64,000 bases of DNA from Antedon mediterranea (taxonomy: Eukaryota; Echinodermata; Crinoidea; Comatulida; Antedonidae). A program made the position numbers and the translations under genes. The stretch lies in contig NC_092675.1 of assembly GCF_964355755.1 (NCBI RefSeq), forward strand, positions 3,444,312-3,508,311, given 5' to 3'. Below are positions 55,001 to 64,000 of this stretch, one piece after another. The notes under the pieces were generated by a model. That model was not told the DNA's origin. It did no database searches and worked only from the letters and a program-made list of their open reading frames with translations. Positions within the stretch are counted from its first letter, which is position 1, and every line of letters begins with the position of its first letter.

Positions 55001-56686
55001 AACAAACGTGGAAAGAAGACGTATCTGGTGATGGTATTTTTAAAGATGAAAAAATAATTTAATTCTTAACAAAATGTTTGTAGAAAATAGGCCTATGCCA
55101 TTTTAATGTAACATAATAGTTATCCACTTTGACCAAAAATTGAATCCCAAAAAAAAATATTTACCTGAAAAAACTGTAATTTGAAGCAAAAAATTGTCAA
55201 ATTGGCTGCCAGCCAATGAGTTTTTGTTTAAATGTCATTTTATAAGTTAAACATTATTTTTTTCGTTTTTTTTTCTACGGAAGTGATTAACTTTATTAAA
55301 ACTACAAAATAACATATTCAAAGTCTGATTTAATTAATCTTAATTTTTCATGTTTTTGGGGGACAATACATCTTTAAGCATTACGGTATTTCAGAGTTGA
55401 ATCAGATCAGATGTTAAAAACGTTGCCTAGGCTCCTCATGTACACGTCACCAAAACAAAAGTGGAAAGAAGATGTATCTGGTGATGGTGTTTTTAATGAT
55501 TAAATATTGCAGCATTCTACCATGCACGTATCAACAAAATAAACAAGAAACTCAAATGTCGAAACTTTCCGATGACATGTGGGGATTAGAGTGGGGTGGG
55601 TTTTCGAAAGGGGTGTGTTCTGTTAGAGGTGTTTCTCAGAAGGGTGTGTCCTGGGAGGGGTAATTTCTGGGAGGGATGCGTTGTGAGAGATTGTAATGAA
55701 ACTATTTTTTATGTAATCACTCTTATGTATTATTTATTAATATTATTATGGTTATGTTTCGACGCACTTTTTATTGATTTGAGTTCCGTGGATTTAAAAT
55801 AATAATAATGTATAATTAATGTCAAATAAAAACTGAATACGTAACTAGAAAAAAAGATATAAGATCATTGTTATATAATTATATTATTATTGACATTTTT
55901 CACTTTGAAAGTCAATGAGTAAAAGTCCGTGTTAAGAATACTAAGTACATAGTACACATTACTTCCCTAGCCACTACTTGACTGTATTACTTTCTATAAA
56001 CATTTCAATTATTCAAAACATTGTTTCTAAACATCTGCCGTAACCATAGATATGTATGTTAAAAGCGTCTATTATTCTGTTTGTTTACACAAAAGTCTCA
56101 ATTGCTACATATGCTATTCAACAATCTATTTACAGGAAAATTCACACTTCCCCTCTGCTAAATACCAATACAGTAAAATTATCCTAGCAACGTTGATATA
56201 AGTGAATGTTATAGGCTATATTAAATGTCAATACATACGTAGGTCTATCGAAAAGAAATCGGAACATCGCCATTGTTTGGATGTACAGTAATTTCTTTAT
56301 GTTTAACACTTATCGTAAAAAGAGTTTAGCATTATAAGTAGAAGTTGATGATAATTCCGTCATTTCTTTTGTTAGAGAATCTTACACCAATGTCAAAACC
56401 CTCCACCTTCACATAGGCCCAGTAGCTTCGAAGCTTCGGGACCTGGTCTATGCATACTATAATACGGCCTACTCAACTAATAGCGAAATTGTCAAGGAAT
56501 TCCAGTTCTCTTCGTGAACAGTCAGTATTTGTTTTGCAGCAGGTAATTTATACGTTAAAAGAATGCTCAGGCTACTATATAAGAAATCAATGAACAGGCT
56601 CAGACAACAGTTTTCTTACCTTTGATAGGATACTCCAGAAGAATTAACAGGGCTGGGTAGCATATCCAATTTCGAAATCCCGCCAT
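49089..56686 (-). CDS. Nicotinic acetylcholine receptor-like subunit B, alpha-type, 468 aa
   Basis: Coding exons on the minus strand, in order: 56686-56620, 52804-52674, 52167-52123, 51577-51468, 50524-49989, 49606-49089 (1407 nt, in frame). The 45-nt exon 3 reads DERNQVISLNVWIRM. The leader is MAGFRNWICYPALLILLEYP. Features: LGTALQQIIDM, QWTDVNFYWNESEYGG, Cys loop CKIDVSYFPFDEQRC, FGSWAYHG, DISSYIDNGEWDLIG, vicinal Cys in YYNCCPEPF, and M1 FYMFNLLIPCMLISLL. M2 is GEKVTLAITILLALTVFLLL followed by VAETMPPTSE, with the canonical -1' and 20' Glu. M4 is near ILAMVVDRLFLWIFLICAIS. The pore is fully conventional. Exon lengths 45, 110 and 536 are identical to those of gene C. The 3.8-kb first intron holds a 4 x 130-bp repeat and two F3 elements. 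Confidence 0.93.
51236..51425. mobile_element. Fold-back element with GTTTGCTAG/CTAGCAAAC motifs
   Basis: AAGCCTAGTCTGCACTAGCA, with TTTGCTCGAGTTTG, GTTTGCTAGCGCAGTATAC and GTTTGCTCAAGTTTGC inside. A related end (GTTTGCTAGTGTAGACTGGG) occurs at 45551-45571. Boundaries are approximate. Confidence 0.5.
51685..51843. mobile_element. F2 MITE, complete (receptor B intron 3)
   Basis: TTCTGTCTATACACTATCAA ... TTTGATAGTGTAGACCGAGC, with two repeat units and the TGTCCATACATGGGCATATC core. Confidence 0.82.
53389..53911. repeat. 130-bp tandem repeat, four copies (receptor B intron 1)
   Basis: Units begin ACGAGA(C/A)GAAACGAGTATTG at 53389, 53519, 53649 and 53779, an exact 130-bp spacing. Each contains GCGTTACTGCCATGGCAAT and GTAGTTTGCCGTATC-type blocks. 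The fourth copy is the most diverged. An array this regular is recent. Confidence 0.93.
54162..54490. mobile_element. F3 MITE (receptor B intron 1)
   Basis: TTTAAAAATGTATTGTCCCC at the left and GGGGTCAATACATCTTTAA at the right. The interior is collinear with 45106-45430. Confidence 0.87.
55038..55376. mobile_element. F3 MITE, inverted (receptor B intron 1)
   Basis: TTTTAAAGATGAAAAAATAA at the left and TTTTTGGGGGACAATACATC at the right. Reverse complement of the neighbouring copy at 54162-54490, forming a large inverted repeat with about 550 bp between. Confidence 0.87.
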
Positions 56687-57736
56687 ACCGTCGATATAAA
56701 AAATAAAAATGATGTTTTATACAGTATTCCAGTTATTGGAACTTTTCGAATTATATGGAATAATTATTATGCAATGGCTGGAAGACTAAGTCCACTTAAG
56801 CACCTGTGACGTAAACTAATGTTGGCCAATAGTACAATAGTGAAGAGTATAATAAGTATTGTTAGTGACTTAATCGATCTTAATTATAGAAGTCACCGTT
56901 CTAATGAATATTCATGAATGAATACCATGTTACCAATATAACGGGAGTAGGGACGCACCCATACTCAAATAAATTAATGAAGGACACGCTAATATTTTTA
57001 ATTTAACTTTTTAATTTTCTAAAATGTTCCATTAGAGTAAATATAAATGTCTATATTATGAACATTTTGAGACCAAATATAAGTTTCTATCATTATTGGT
57101 TGCCGAGATATATGAGAATGTGTTGCTATTGGCGGCCATTTTGAAAAATTTCTGCCAAAACATTTCCCCTAGGAGTTGAGTTGGAACTAATTGATATATG
57201 TTAGTATACATTTTTCTGAACACTAGATTTGTGAAAATGTTTCTAACAAGCTTCAATAAATGTTGAAGTCTGATTATAAGCCTGTTCTACGACAAGTCAC
57301 TGTTCACACTGTGCTTTCGTTAGTACGATGAGTGTAATGCTAAGATGATTGAAATTGAAAACAATCCTCATCCCTTATTGTGTTATCAATACTAAAATAG
57401 TCCTCATGCAATACCTCTAAACTAAACTAAGATTTAACCTTTAATAAAGTAATAAACTTTTTTCAATCAGATCCTTTTCCAGGCTACTTAAAATTTCTTA
57501 AAATATTTATTAAATTCTTTCTACATTTACATCATCTAAATGAAATACCTAATATTTTGTTTGTTTCTGTTTTTACCTCTGTATATATTGTTGACTTGTT
57601 TTATGATAAAAAAAAAAAGAAATTTACTTTTGTATTCCCAAAATTGACGATGAATATATCTTCAAGAGACTCGAGCATTTATTTCATCATTATTAGCATT
57701 GTTTCATCAATTATGATTTTTACATTTTTAATACAT
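56687..57736. promoter_or_regulatory. Upstream of receptor B; no gene seen
   Basis: Start of the 3.4-kb divergent spacer between receptor genes B and C; the receptor B promoter should lie here. The DNA is AT-rich with low-complexity open frames only. Confidence 0.4.
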
Positions 57737-59235
57737 CGGCAACCTATCAGTCGCGAAAAAAAATGATGGGTCGTCGCGAAATTGTTTTCGATACTGAAAT
57801 TATACACTGATCTATATGTGAAATGTTCTCAGTTTTGTAGAATCTACTGAATACATTTTACATCTACAGTTTTTTCCTATGTTGACCTGCGGCGAGTCCG
57901 TAGCGTACGCACAATTGGGAATCGACGACGGGGCGATGCACGCTTTTGACGCATAGTCGTTGTTGTTGTTGTTGTTAAGACAAGTGGGGAATCCCCTTTT
58001 AGGACGTGGATTTAATAACCTACCAACTGGTTCTACGACGCTATTTTTCTGTAGTTTGCAAATGTGTAATTTGGACTGAAAAACTGCGAACTTTGATGTA
58101 CCAGCGGGTGGGGTGGGGGGGGGGGGGTGGACATTTACAATGAACATTAATAATAGAAAGAACAATATAAACAGGTCTATCCCAAATTACACTCATATCG
58201 ATGTTGTTCAGGCCTTTATGGTTCGGGAGAACCCCTTGACGTTAGCATTGAAAGCAAATGTGTTTACCGGCGAAAAAAGTAGCTGGCTACGATCGTTTTG
58301 CCAATTGCGAGCGCGCTATTAGAGTGTCGTTTCCGGCCAACTTGAGGTGCCATTTATCATAATTTTTTTTTACGTGCGAGAGTACCATTTCCAGCCAGGG
58401 CTGTCATTAAAAAAATTCGCTTTGCCACAGGCCCCATCATGGGTAATTTGTGCATGTTTGATGTGCTGGCAACAGACTGCGTGTGGCAAAATGACTATGA
58501 GCCTATTAATAGAAATTACTATAACGATAGTGATTATGTATGCATAATGACTATGTATTAATATGACGGTAGAAATCGCAAAGATAGCTTACCTATTTCC
58601 TAAATCTCAATATATTTCAAAATAAAATAAAAACAATATTTATTTCATTTTAAAAATTCGCAGAGTTTCGTACCCAAGCTAGCGCAGCGCTTAGAGTATT
58701 CAACAGAGCATTACCCGTTACGCTACAAAAGTACATGACTGAGAAGCTGACAATAGTTTATATATACGTACTTCATATTACGTAATTCATCGTTACGTCA
58801 TAATTCATGGCCGTCAAAGCTGGTATTAACCTGTTTATATCCAAGATGACCGGTTAGCTCAAACGACTGAGCAGCGTCGTGTTAACAACACGGATGTCAT
58901 GGGTTCGAACCCCATGCTAGTCGTGGTGGTAAAGAGTTAAAGCTTTCGAGCTACTGTATTTTGGGTTCACATAATAATACGTTCCCCGTTCCACCACACA
59001 AGCAAGTCAATGCATCTGGTGATGCCTTGGAAACGACACAATGTTTCCACGACCTTACCAGATGTAGGGAGAAGACAATAATAATTGGTCACTTAAATTT
59101 TGGTTCAGTGGTTTTTTTGTGGATACTATCTCGTATGTTATGCTTAGTGCTCTTAATTTTAAGAACACAAATACATGTCAGCAATGTAGAACATAGGATC
59201 ATAAGGTCGCGGTCAAAAAAGGTTGCGGAACGCTG
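57737..59235. mobile_element. Longer hAT-type element, inverted relative to 40774-41691
   Basis: Ends GGTTGCGGAACGCTG (the inverted CAGCGTTCCGCAACC terminus). The left part (TCGCGAAATTGTTTTCGATA) and the middle (GGCCTTTATGGTTCGGGAGA, CTGGCTACGATCGTTTTGC) match the reverse complement of the short copy. About 600 bp near 58580-59200 are extra, including a tRNA-like sequence. The left boundary is approximate and no matching 8-bp duplication was found. A poly-G run lies at about 58107-58129. Confidence 0.7.
58848..58922 (+). ncRNA. tRNA-like sequence, AAC in the anticodon loop, probably SINE-derived
   Basis: GACCGGTTAGCTC ... GAGC forms a D arm. TCGTG-TTAACAA-CACGG forms an anticodon arm (AAC would read Val codon GTT). 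ATGGG-TTCGAAC-CCCAT is a perfect T arm, and GCTAGTC can pair with the 5' end at six of seven positions. Three extra bases between the D and anticodon arms break the standard layout, so a functional tRNA is unlikely. Confidence 0.45.
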
Positions 59236-59510
59236 ATCATGCATAACTAACATAACTAGGCCTACAGTATTTGGTTTGCAGATCTACAAAGCATAACCAA
59301 CCCATTTACAGTTGTATAGACATGTAGAAACATTGTATTAATACAAAATACATTAATACATGCACACACCCATATTCCTATACAACATACATAAACATCA
59401 GATGTTAGTTTACAATGATTCGTCACACACGTGTAAGCATAACCAAAACCATTTACAGTATAAAATGTAGAAACATCTATGTATTAATATAACATAGCAT
59501 ACGTATCATG

Positions 59511-59528
59511 CACACACACACACACACA
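59511..59528. repeat. (CA)n microsatellite
   Basis: Nine uninterrupted CA dinucleotides. Confidence 0.9.
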
Positions 59529-59586
59529 TTTACATAAACATCAGATGTTGTATGATTCGTCACACACGTATTCCGAATTGCCTTAA

Positions 59587-59765
59587 AGCGTGGTTCCCAC
59601 TAGCGACGCAACGCAAGGACGTAACGCAACGCAAGTGAACTGACCAATCACAAGCGATGGCTTATTCGCTTGTGATTGCTAACTGTCTATAACTTCGCTT
59701 GTCATTGGTTAAAACGCTTGCGTTGCGTTTACGTCCTTGCGTTACGTTCTAGTGGGAACCAAGCT
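59587..59765. mobile_element. F1 MITE, complete, 0.3 kb upstream of receptor C
   Basis: AGCGTGGTTCCCACTAGCG ... CTAGTGGGAACCAAGCT, 179 bp, flanked by TAA on the left and TTA on the right. Nearly identical in the body to the copies at 12174 and 63593. Confidence 0.88.
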
Positions 59766-60081
59766 TTATTGACAATAATACACACTATCTAAATAATATT
59801 AGTACACTAATATGATTTATAATACAAAGCAATCATCTTGGACCTTCACTAACTAAAGAAGTCACTAATTCGTCGCTAAGTCGATTATTATTATTAAGTA
59901 AAACCACGCGACAGTCTTGATTGAAAATTATCTGTGATGGGCTTTAGATTTAATTAAATGAATACACACTTCAATACACTGTTAGTTGTTAGCACAATTT
60001 GGACTTTGAAAATTTGAAATAGATGACCTGCCGTTTCACACTTGTAAAATACCAAGTTGAGTTGGAGGATCGCAACCAAAT

Positions 60082-63000
60082 ATGAAGGTATCCAGTATGT
60101 TTGTATTCTTGACTTTTATGACATTCGCTAAAGGTATGTTCACATTTTTTCAATTTAATTGTCGTTTACACACAAATATTAGGACTAATAGATTCTTAAC
60201 CATAAGTCTTGAAATTAAATCAGAGAGAAGGACGAGATGCTATACTAATGGCAACGTAATATCTATTCATGGAAAGACATATTATATATGACAAATAAAT
60301 AATTGTGAATAAAATATGACTGTTTGTGAGTATATAGTATGTTGGGTTATGTCAAATAAATAAATTAATCAATCGCAATAAATGTACAATGAGTCGCTTT
60401 TCAAATGTTTCAAATAATATATAATATATAAAAAGACATTTTTTAAATTGAAATTGAGCGTCATCGGCGTCACGACCACGCGTACGCGATTCATCCAATC
60501 AGACATAATACAATCCAACAAATCTATAATTCAATTCTATGTATATGAACTAAGTATCATTAAATCATTATAGAAGTGATATCGACCAGCAGAATGTTAG
60601 ATTTGATTACTGATCTTACGTCATCATACGAAATGTCTGTTAGGCCGTCTCTAACACCAACCACGACCATTGACGTACGTTACGGAATCGCACTCCAACA
60701 AATCATTGACATGGTAAAGTCTAATTACAGATTATTACAGATATTTAGCCTATCTCTGGATTTTGGGTTATTTTATATTTTGTTTTTTTAAGCTCTGTCT
60801 ACACTATCAAACTAGTTTGACAAAAAAGTGTGATGTGCCCAAATATGGTAGTGATATGCCCAAATATGGTAGTGATATGCCCAAATATGGTAGTGATATG
60901 CCCAAATATGGTAGTGATATGCCCAAATATGGTAGTGATATGACATCATCATGTCCATATATGGGCACATAACAATAATGTATACCTCCCTGGTTTGATA
61001 GTGTACTGTAGACAGATCTTTAAATCAAAACCAAAAAATGCGAAATGTCCACTCTATCTATGGCATATATTTAGTAAATGGAATCTAAACAATATTAAAG
61101 AAAACATAGATTAAACATACACAGCATTGATCATCCTCTTATGTACGGTGTTTAAATAGAAGCCTAGAAATTATTGACGATCGACGGGTCGTTTTAAAGC
61201 TTGTGATAATATGTTATTATAATTGAAACGATGTTCTAGACTTACAGTTAGGCCTATTAAGCCTATTTTGTAATTTTTTTAATTTAAACCACATTTTATA
61301 TGTTCTAATTTAATTATATAGGATGAGCGTAACCAAATTCTAACTACAAATGTATGGCTACGTCAGGTAAGCTAACAAATTTTGAAGTGACTACTAATTT
61401 TATTTATGGTGTATTGTTGGTTCTTTGTTTGTTACAGCAATAAAAGAGTATATTGCTAAAGCGTGGTTCCCACTAGAGACGCAACACAAGGACGTACACG
61501 CAACGTAAGTTAGTTGACCAATCGTAGGTGATTGATTATTCGAACTGTCGCTTGTCATTGGTCAACACGCTGGCGTTGCGTTTACGTCCTTGAGTTACGT
61601 CTTAGTAACCAAGCTTAATAAACATTAACCAATGTTTATAACGAAAACGTGGCGGCTGTAGGCCTACCTCTTTCTATCATGGTCCGTTAAGAGTGGGGGA
61701 TGTGGGGTTTAACCACCCACGCCTGTAGGCTCATAATTCATCAACGTATCTATCTTTCTATAATTGAAACAGTATTGGGAAGACGTTCATTTACAATGGG
61801 ATCCTGATGACTATGATGGTATTAGTACTGTAAATCTACCGGCCTCTAGCGTGTGGAAACCAGATGTCATTCTATACAATACGTAAGTTGTTAATTTATT
61901 GACAATGCTTGCATATATATATTAAAACACTAATACAAAACGCATTACTGTAATGTAGGAAGATAATTATTTGAAAGGAAATTGGAAACATAAAATAATC
62001 AGCATGCCAACTGCAAATCGAAATAATATGGAGGGGAGGGGGGATAAGGCAAATGAGATCCATTATCTTCAAGAATAAAATTGACGTGTGTTTATATCTC
62101 TAGTGCCGATGACGCAATGAAAGGCATCACAGAGACCGACGTAGAAATCCAATACAATGGCAACGTGTCTTGGTACGCTCCAGCAGTTTTCAAAAGTTCC
62201 TGCAAAATAAACATCCTCTACTTCCCAGTGGATGAGCAACATTGTCTGATGCAATTCGGATCCTGGTCGTATGCCAAATCATCTATGAGGCTCACCAACA
62301 GCTCTTCTGCCGGCGACATCAGCAGTTTCATTGACAACGGTGAATGGGAGCTCCGAGGCATGCCAGTGCAGCTTATTGAAAAGAAGTATACGTGTTGCGA
62401 TGACCTCTTTCCAGTCTTAGAGTTTACAGTAATAATCGGCAGGCGCTCTTTCTTTTATATATTTAATTTGATTCTTCCGTGCATTGTCGTTACAGCGATG
62501 ACAATTCTGACGTTTTATTTGCCTGCACATGCGTACGAGAAGTTGACTCTTTGTATTACGATTCTCTTGTCTTTGGCTGTGTTTCTGTTGATGGTTGCTG
62601 AAACAATGCCACCAACTTCAGAAGTTGTACCAATTCTAAGTAAGTTTCTTCCTGCAAGATGTTCTTCTATTAACTATTTTTAATCTACACAGATCAACTA
62701 CAGATATCGTTTGTGTCCTTTGCTTACTTAAACTTAAAACCATTAGTCGGTTAATATAACCAAACCGATATTACATACTGCTCATTCTTTAACGGAACTT
62801 TTAGAGTTACAATTGTTGAAGAGAAATTCTAAATCAATCTGAGCAGTGTTTCTAAAAGACTTTCTTTTTTTTAAACGACGTCAGTCATGTAGTTACATGT
62901 ACTGTAATCCTAACATAACATATTTGTCTTTTTCAATAGGCCAGTATTTCCTAGTGACCATGATCATAGTCTTTCTATCAATTCTGGTGTCTGTGATAGT

Positions 63001-63463
63001 TCTCTGTATACACCATTGTGGTACTCACAGAGGACGTGTCCCAGAGTGGCTGCGCAGACTGGCATTCGAAAAGTTAGAGCCTATTCTATGCCTCACCCGC
63101 TGTTCCAAAGGAGAAAGCCTTGATACGAATAACCAAACACCGTTTAGAAATTACCTAGGCGACAGGCATAACGGAGGTACACATTCGATGAAGTTGTATG
63201 AACGGAAACTTACCAATCAGACAACTTCGAGAAAATACAAACTATACGGCCTACTTGAGACGGTCGGTGACTTGACAAAGAATATCGTCGATGCGTATGA
63301 CAAACAGGATGTTGAAAGACAGATTGAATCTGAATGGATACGTGTTGGTTATGTGCTTGACAGAATTGCTCTGTGGGCTTTCAGTTTGATTACAATAATA
63401 TATTCCTGTCTTTTCTTTGGTAAAATGTATGTTATGTCTTACAGTTCAGGAAATAATGAATAG
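60082..63463 (+). CDS. Nicotinic acetylcholine receptor-like subunit C, alpha-type, 468 aa
   Basis: Coding exons 60082-60133, 60574-60713, 61322-61366, 61773-61882, 62104-62639, 62940-63463 (1407 nt, in frame). The leader is MKVSSMFVFLTFMTFAK. Conserved blocks: YGIALQQIIDM, DERNQILTTNVWLRQ, YWEDVHLQWDPDDYDG, Cys loop CKINILYFPVDEQHC, FGSWSYAKSS, DISSFIDNGEWELRGMPVQL, and vicinal Cys in KKYTCCDDLF. M1 is FFYIFNLILPCIVVTAM. M2 is AYEKLTLCITILLSLAVFLL followed by MVAETMPPTSE. The -1' and 20' Glu are kept, but the usual Gly before the -1' Glu is Tyr and position 4' is Cys. M3 and M4 (VGYVLDRIALWAFSLITIIY) are complete. An alternative first Met for the last exon at 62846 is intronic. The gene shares exon sizes 45, 110 and 536 with B. 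Introns hold F2 and F1 elements. Confidence 0.93.
60791..61022. mobile_element. F2 MITE with five internal 21-bp repeats (receptor C intron 2)
   Basis: AAGCTCTGTCTACACTATCA at the left and TTTGATAGTGTACTGTAGAC at the right. Five consecutive, essentially identical units containing CCAAATATGGTAGTGATATG fill 60838-60942, the highest count among the F2 copies here. The array is a multiple of three and leaves an open frame reading YGSDMPK repeatedly, which is not a gene. Confidence 0.92.
61460..61615. mobile_element. F1 MITE with TAA target duplication (receptor C intron 3)
   Basis: AGCGTGGTTCCCACTAGAGA ... CTTAGTAACCAAGCT, flanked by TAA at 61457-61459 and TAA at 61616-61618. Confidence 0.87.
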
Positions 63464-63479
63464 AACTATTACAAACTAA

Positions 63480-63819
63480 AGCTTGGTTCCCACTAGGACG
63501 CAACGCAAGGATGTAAACGCAACGCAAACGCGTTGACCAATGACAAGCGACATTTCGAATAACCTATCACTTGTGATTGGTCAACTCACTTAAGCGTGGC
63601 TCCCACTAGCGACGCAACACAAGGACGTAACGCAACGCAAGTGAATTGACCAATCACAAGCGATGGCTTATTCGCTTGTGATTGCTAACTGTCTATAACT
63701 TCGCTTGTCATTGGTTAAAACGCTTGCGTTGCGTTTACGTCCTTGCGTTACGTTCTAGTGGGAACCAAGCTTTACGTTGCGTCCACGTCCTTGCGTTGCG
63801 TCCTAGTGGGAACCAAGCT
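63480..63819. mobile_element. F1 MITE nested inside another F1 MITE, 3' of receptor C
   Basis: The outer element starts AGCTTGGTTCCCACTAGGA at 63480, 16 bp after the receptor C stop codon, and ends CCTAGTGGGAACCAAGCT at 63819. A complete second element (63593-63771, AGCGTGGCTCCCACTAG ... CTAGTGGGAACCAAGCT) interrupts it and is flanked by TTA at 63590-63592 and TTA at 63772-63774. This defines the insertion precisely. Confidence 0.92.
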
Positions 63820-64000
63820 TCACAGAATGTTCTCATAGTCTGAGCGAGGTTTCTTTCCGTGTTTTGTGTAAATGGTCATCATTTTCCCGCTTTCCGTTAC
63901 GTGCCGCTAGTTTGTGTAAATTGGTCCATGTAAATTTTCAAATTCAATCTAGTAACTTTTTAAATAATGAGCATATTGTAACAATTGTTGCAAAAATAGA
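63820..64000. other. Window end; nothing recognised
   Basis: No coding or repeat signature seen beyond the F1 element. Confidence 0.5.

Noticed and set aside
57812-58165. 117-codon minus-strand frame with poly-Pro and poly-Asn
   Set aside because: The Pro run comes from a poly-G tract and the Asn run from a GTT microsatellite within the hAT-type element.
60763-60972. Open frame encoding tandem PKYGSDM repeats
   Set aside because: It is the 21-bp minisatellite of an F2 MITE inside a receptor intron; the array being a multiple of three keeps it open.

Overview
The window looks like nuclear DNA of an invertebrate deuterostome, most simply an echinoderm or close relative. It is AT-rich, every gene is split by GT-AG introns, the proteins are metazoan (Csk, TRMO, a CREB3-type factor, cys-loop receptors), and the DNA is packed with short fold-back transposons. 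The species assignment is inference; no sequence here fixes it. Gene models were spliced by eye from exon homology, splice signals and reading-frame continuity, so coding exons are well supported while UTRs and transcription starts are not.

Layout. A complete CSK tyrosine kinase gene (+, 3422-9821, 12 coding exons) is followed by about 6 kb of transposon-rich DNA holding a decayed tyrosine-recombinase-type retroelement (13.6-15.0 kb). TRMO, a tRNA m6t6A37 methyltransferase (-, 17846-15748, 5 exons), is divergent to a CREB3/CREB3L-like membrane-tethered bZIP gene (+, 18979-23066, 9 exons). A zinc-dependent medium-chain dehydrogenase gene (-, 35437-26800, 7 exons) is divergent to a secreted two-C-type-lectin-domain plus PAN/apple-like protein (+, 36423-40080, 4 exons). 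The last 22 kb is a cluster of three nicotinic-acetylcholine-receptor-like subunits in alternating orientation: A (+, 41964-47429), B (-, 56686-49089) and C (+, 60082-63463). All three have the vicinal Cys pair of alpha-type subunits and nearly the same exon structure.

Mobile DNA. At least three abundant MITE families occur. F1 has TIR AGC(G/T)TGGTTCCCACTAG and 3-bp TWA-type target duplications. F2 has TIR with TCTACACTATCAAAC and an internal 21-bp minisatellite of variable copy number. F3 has termini TTAAAGATGTATTG. There is also a hAT element with a perfect 8-bp duplication, tRNA-derived SINEs, LINE C-terminal fragments and several single fold-back elements. The most striking pattern is that each of the three receptor genes has F1 elements starting 0 to about 25 bp after its stop codon, and in gene A the stop codon itself is the F1 target-site duplication. 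The dehydrogenase stop codon likewise lies inside the terminal TTAA of an F3 element.

The neighbouring single-copy genes (kinase, tRNA modification, transcription factor, dehydrogenase, lectin) show no functional link to each other. The receptor trio is a lineage-specific tandem family whose products could co-assemble, but that is inference. I found no convincing new multi-gene system; the main leads are the receptor-gene 3' ends and the odd pore residues.
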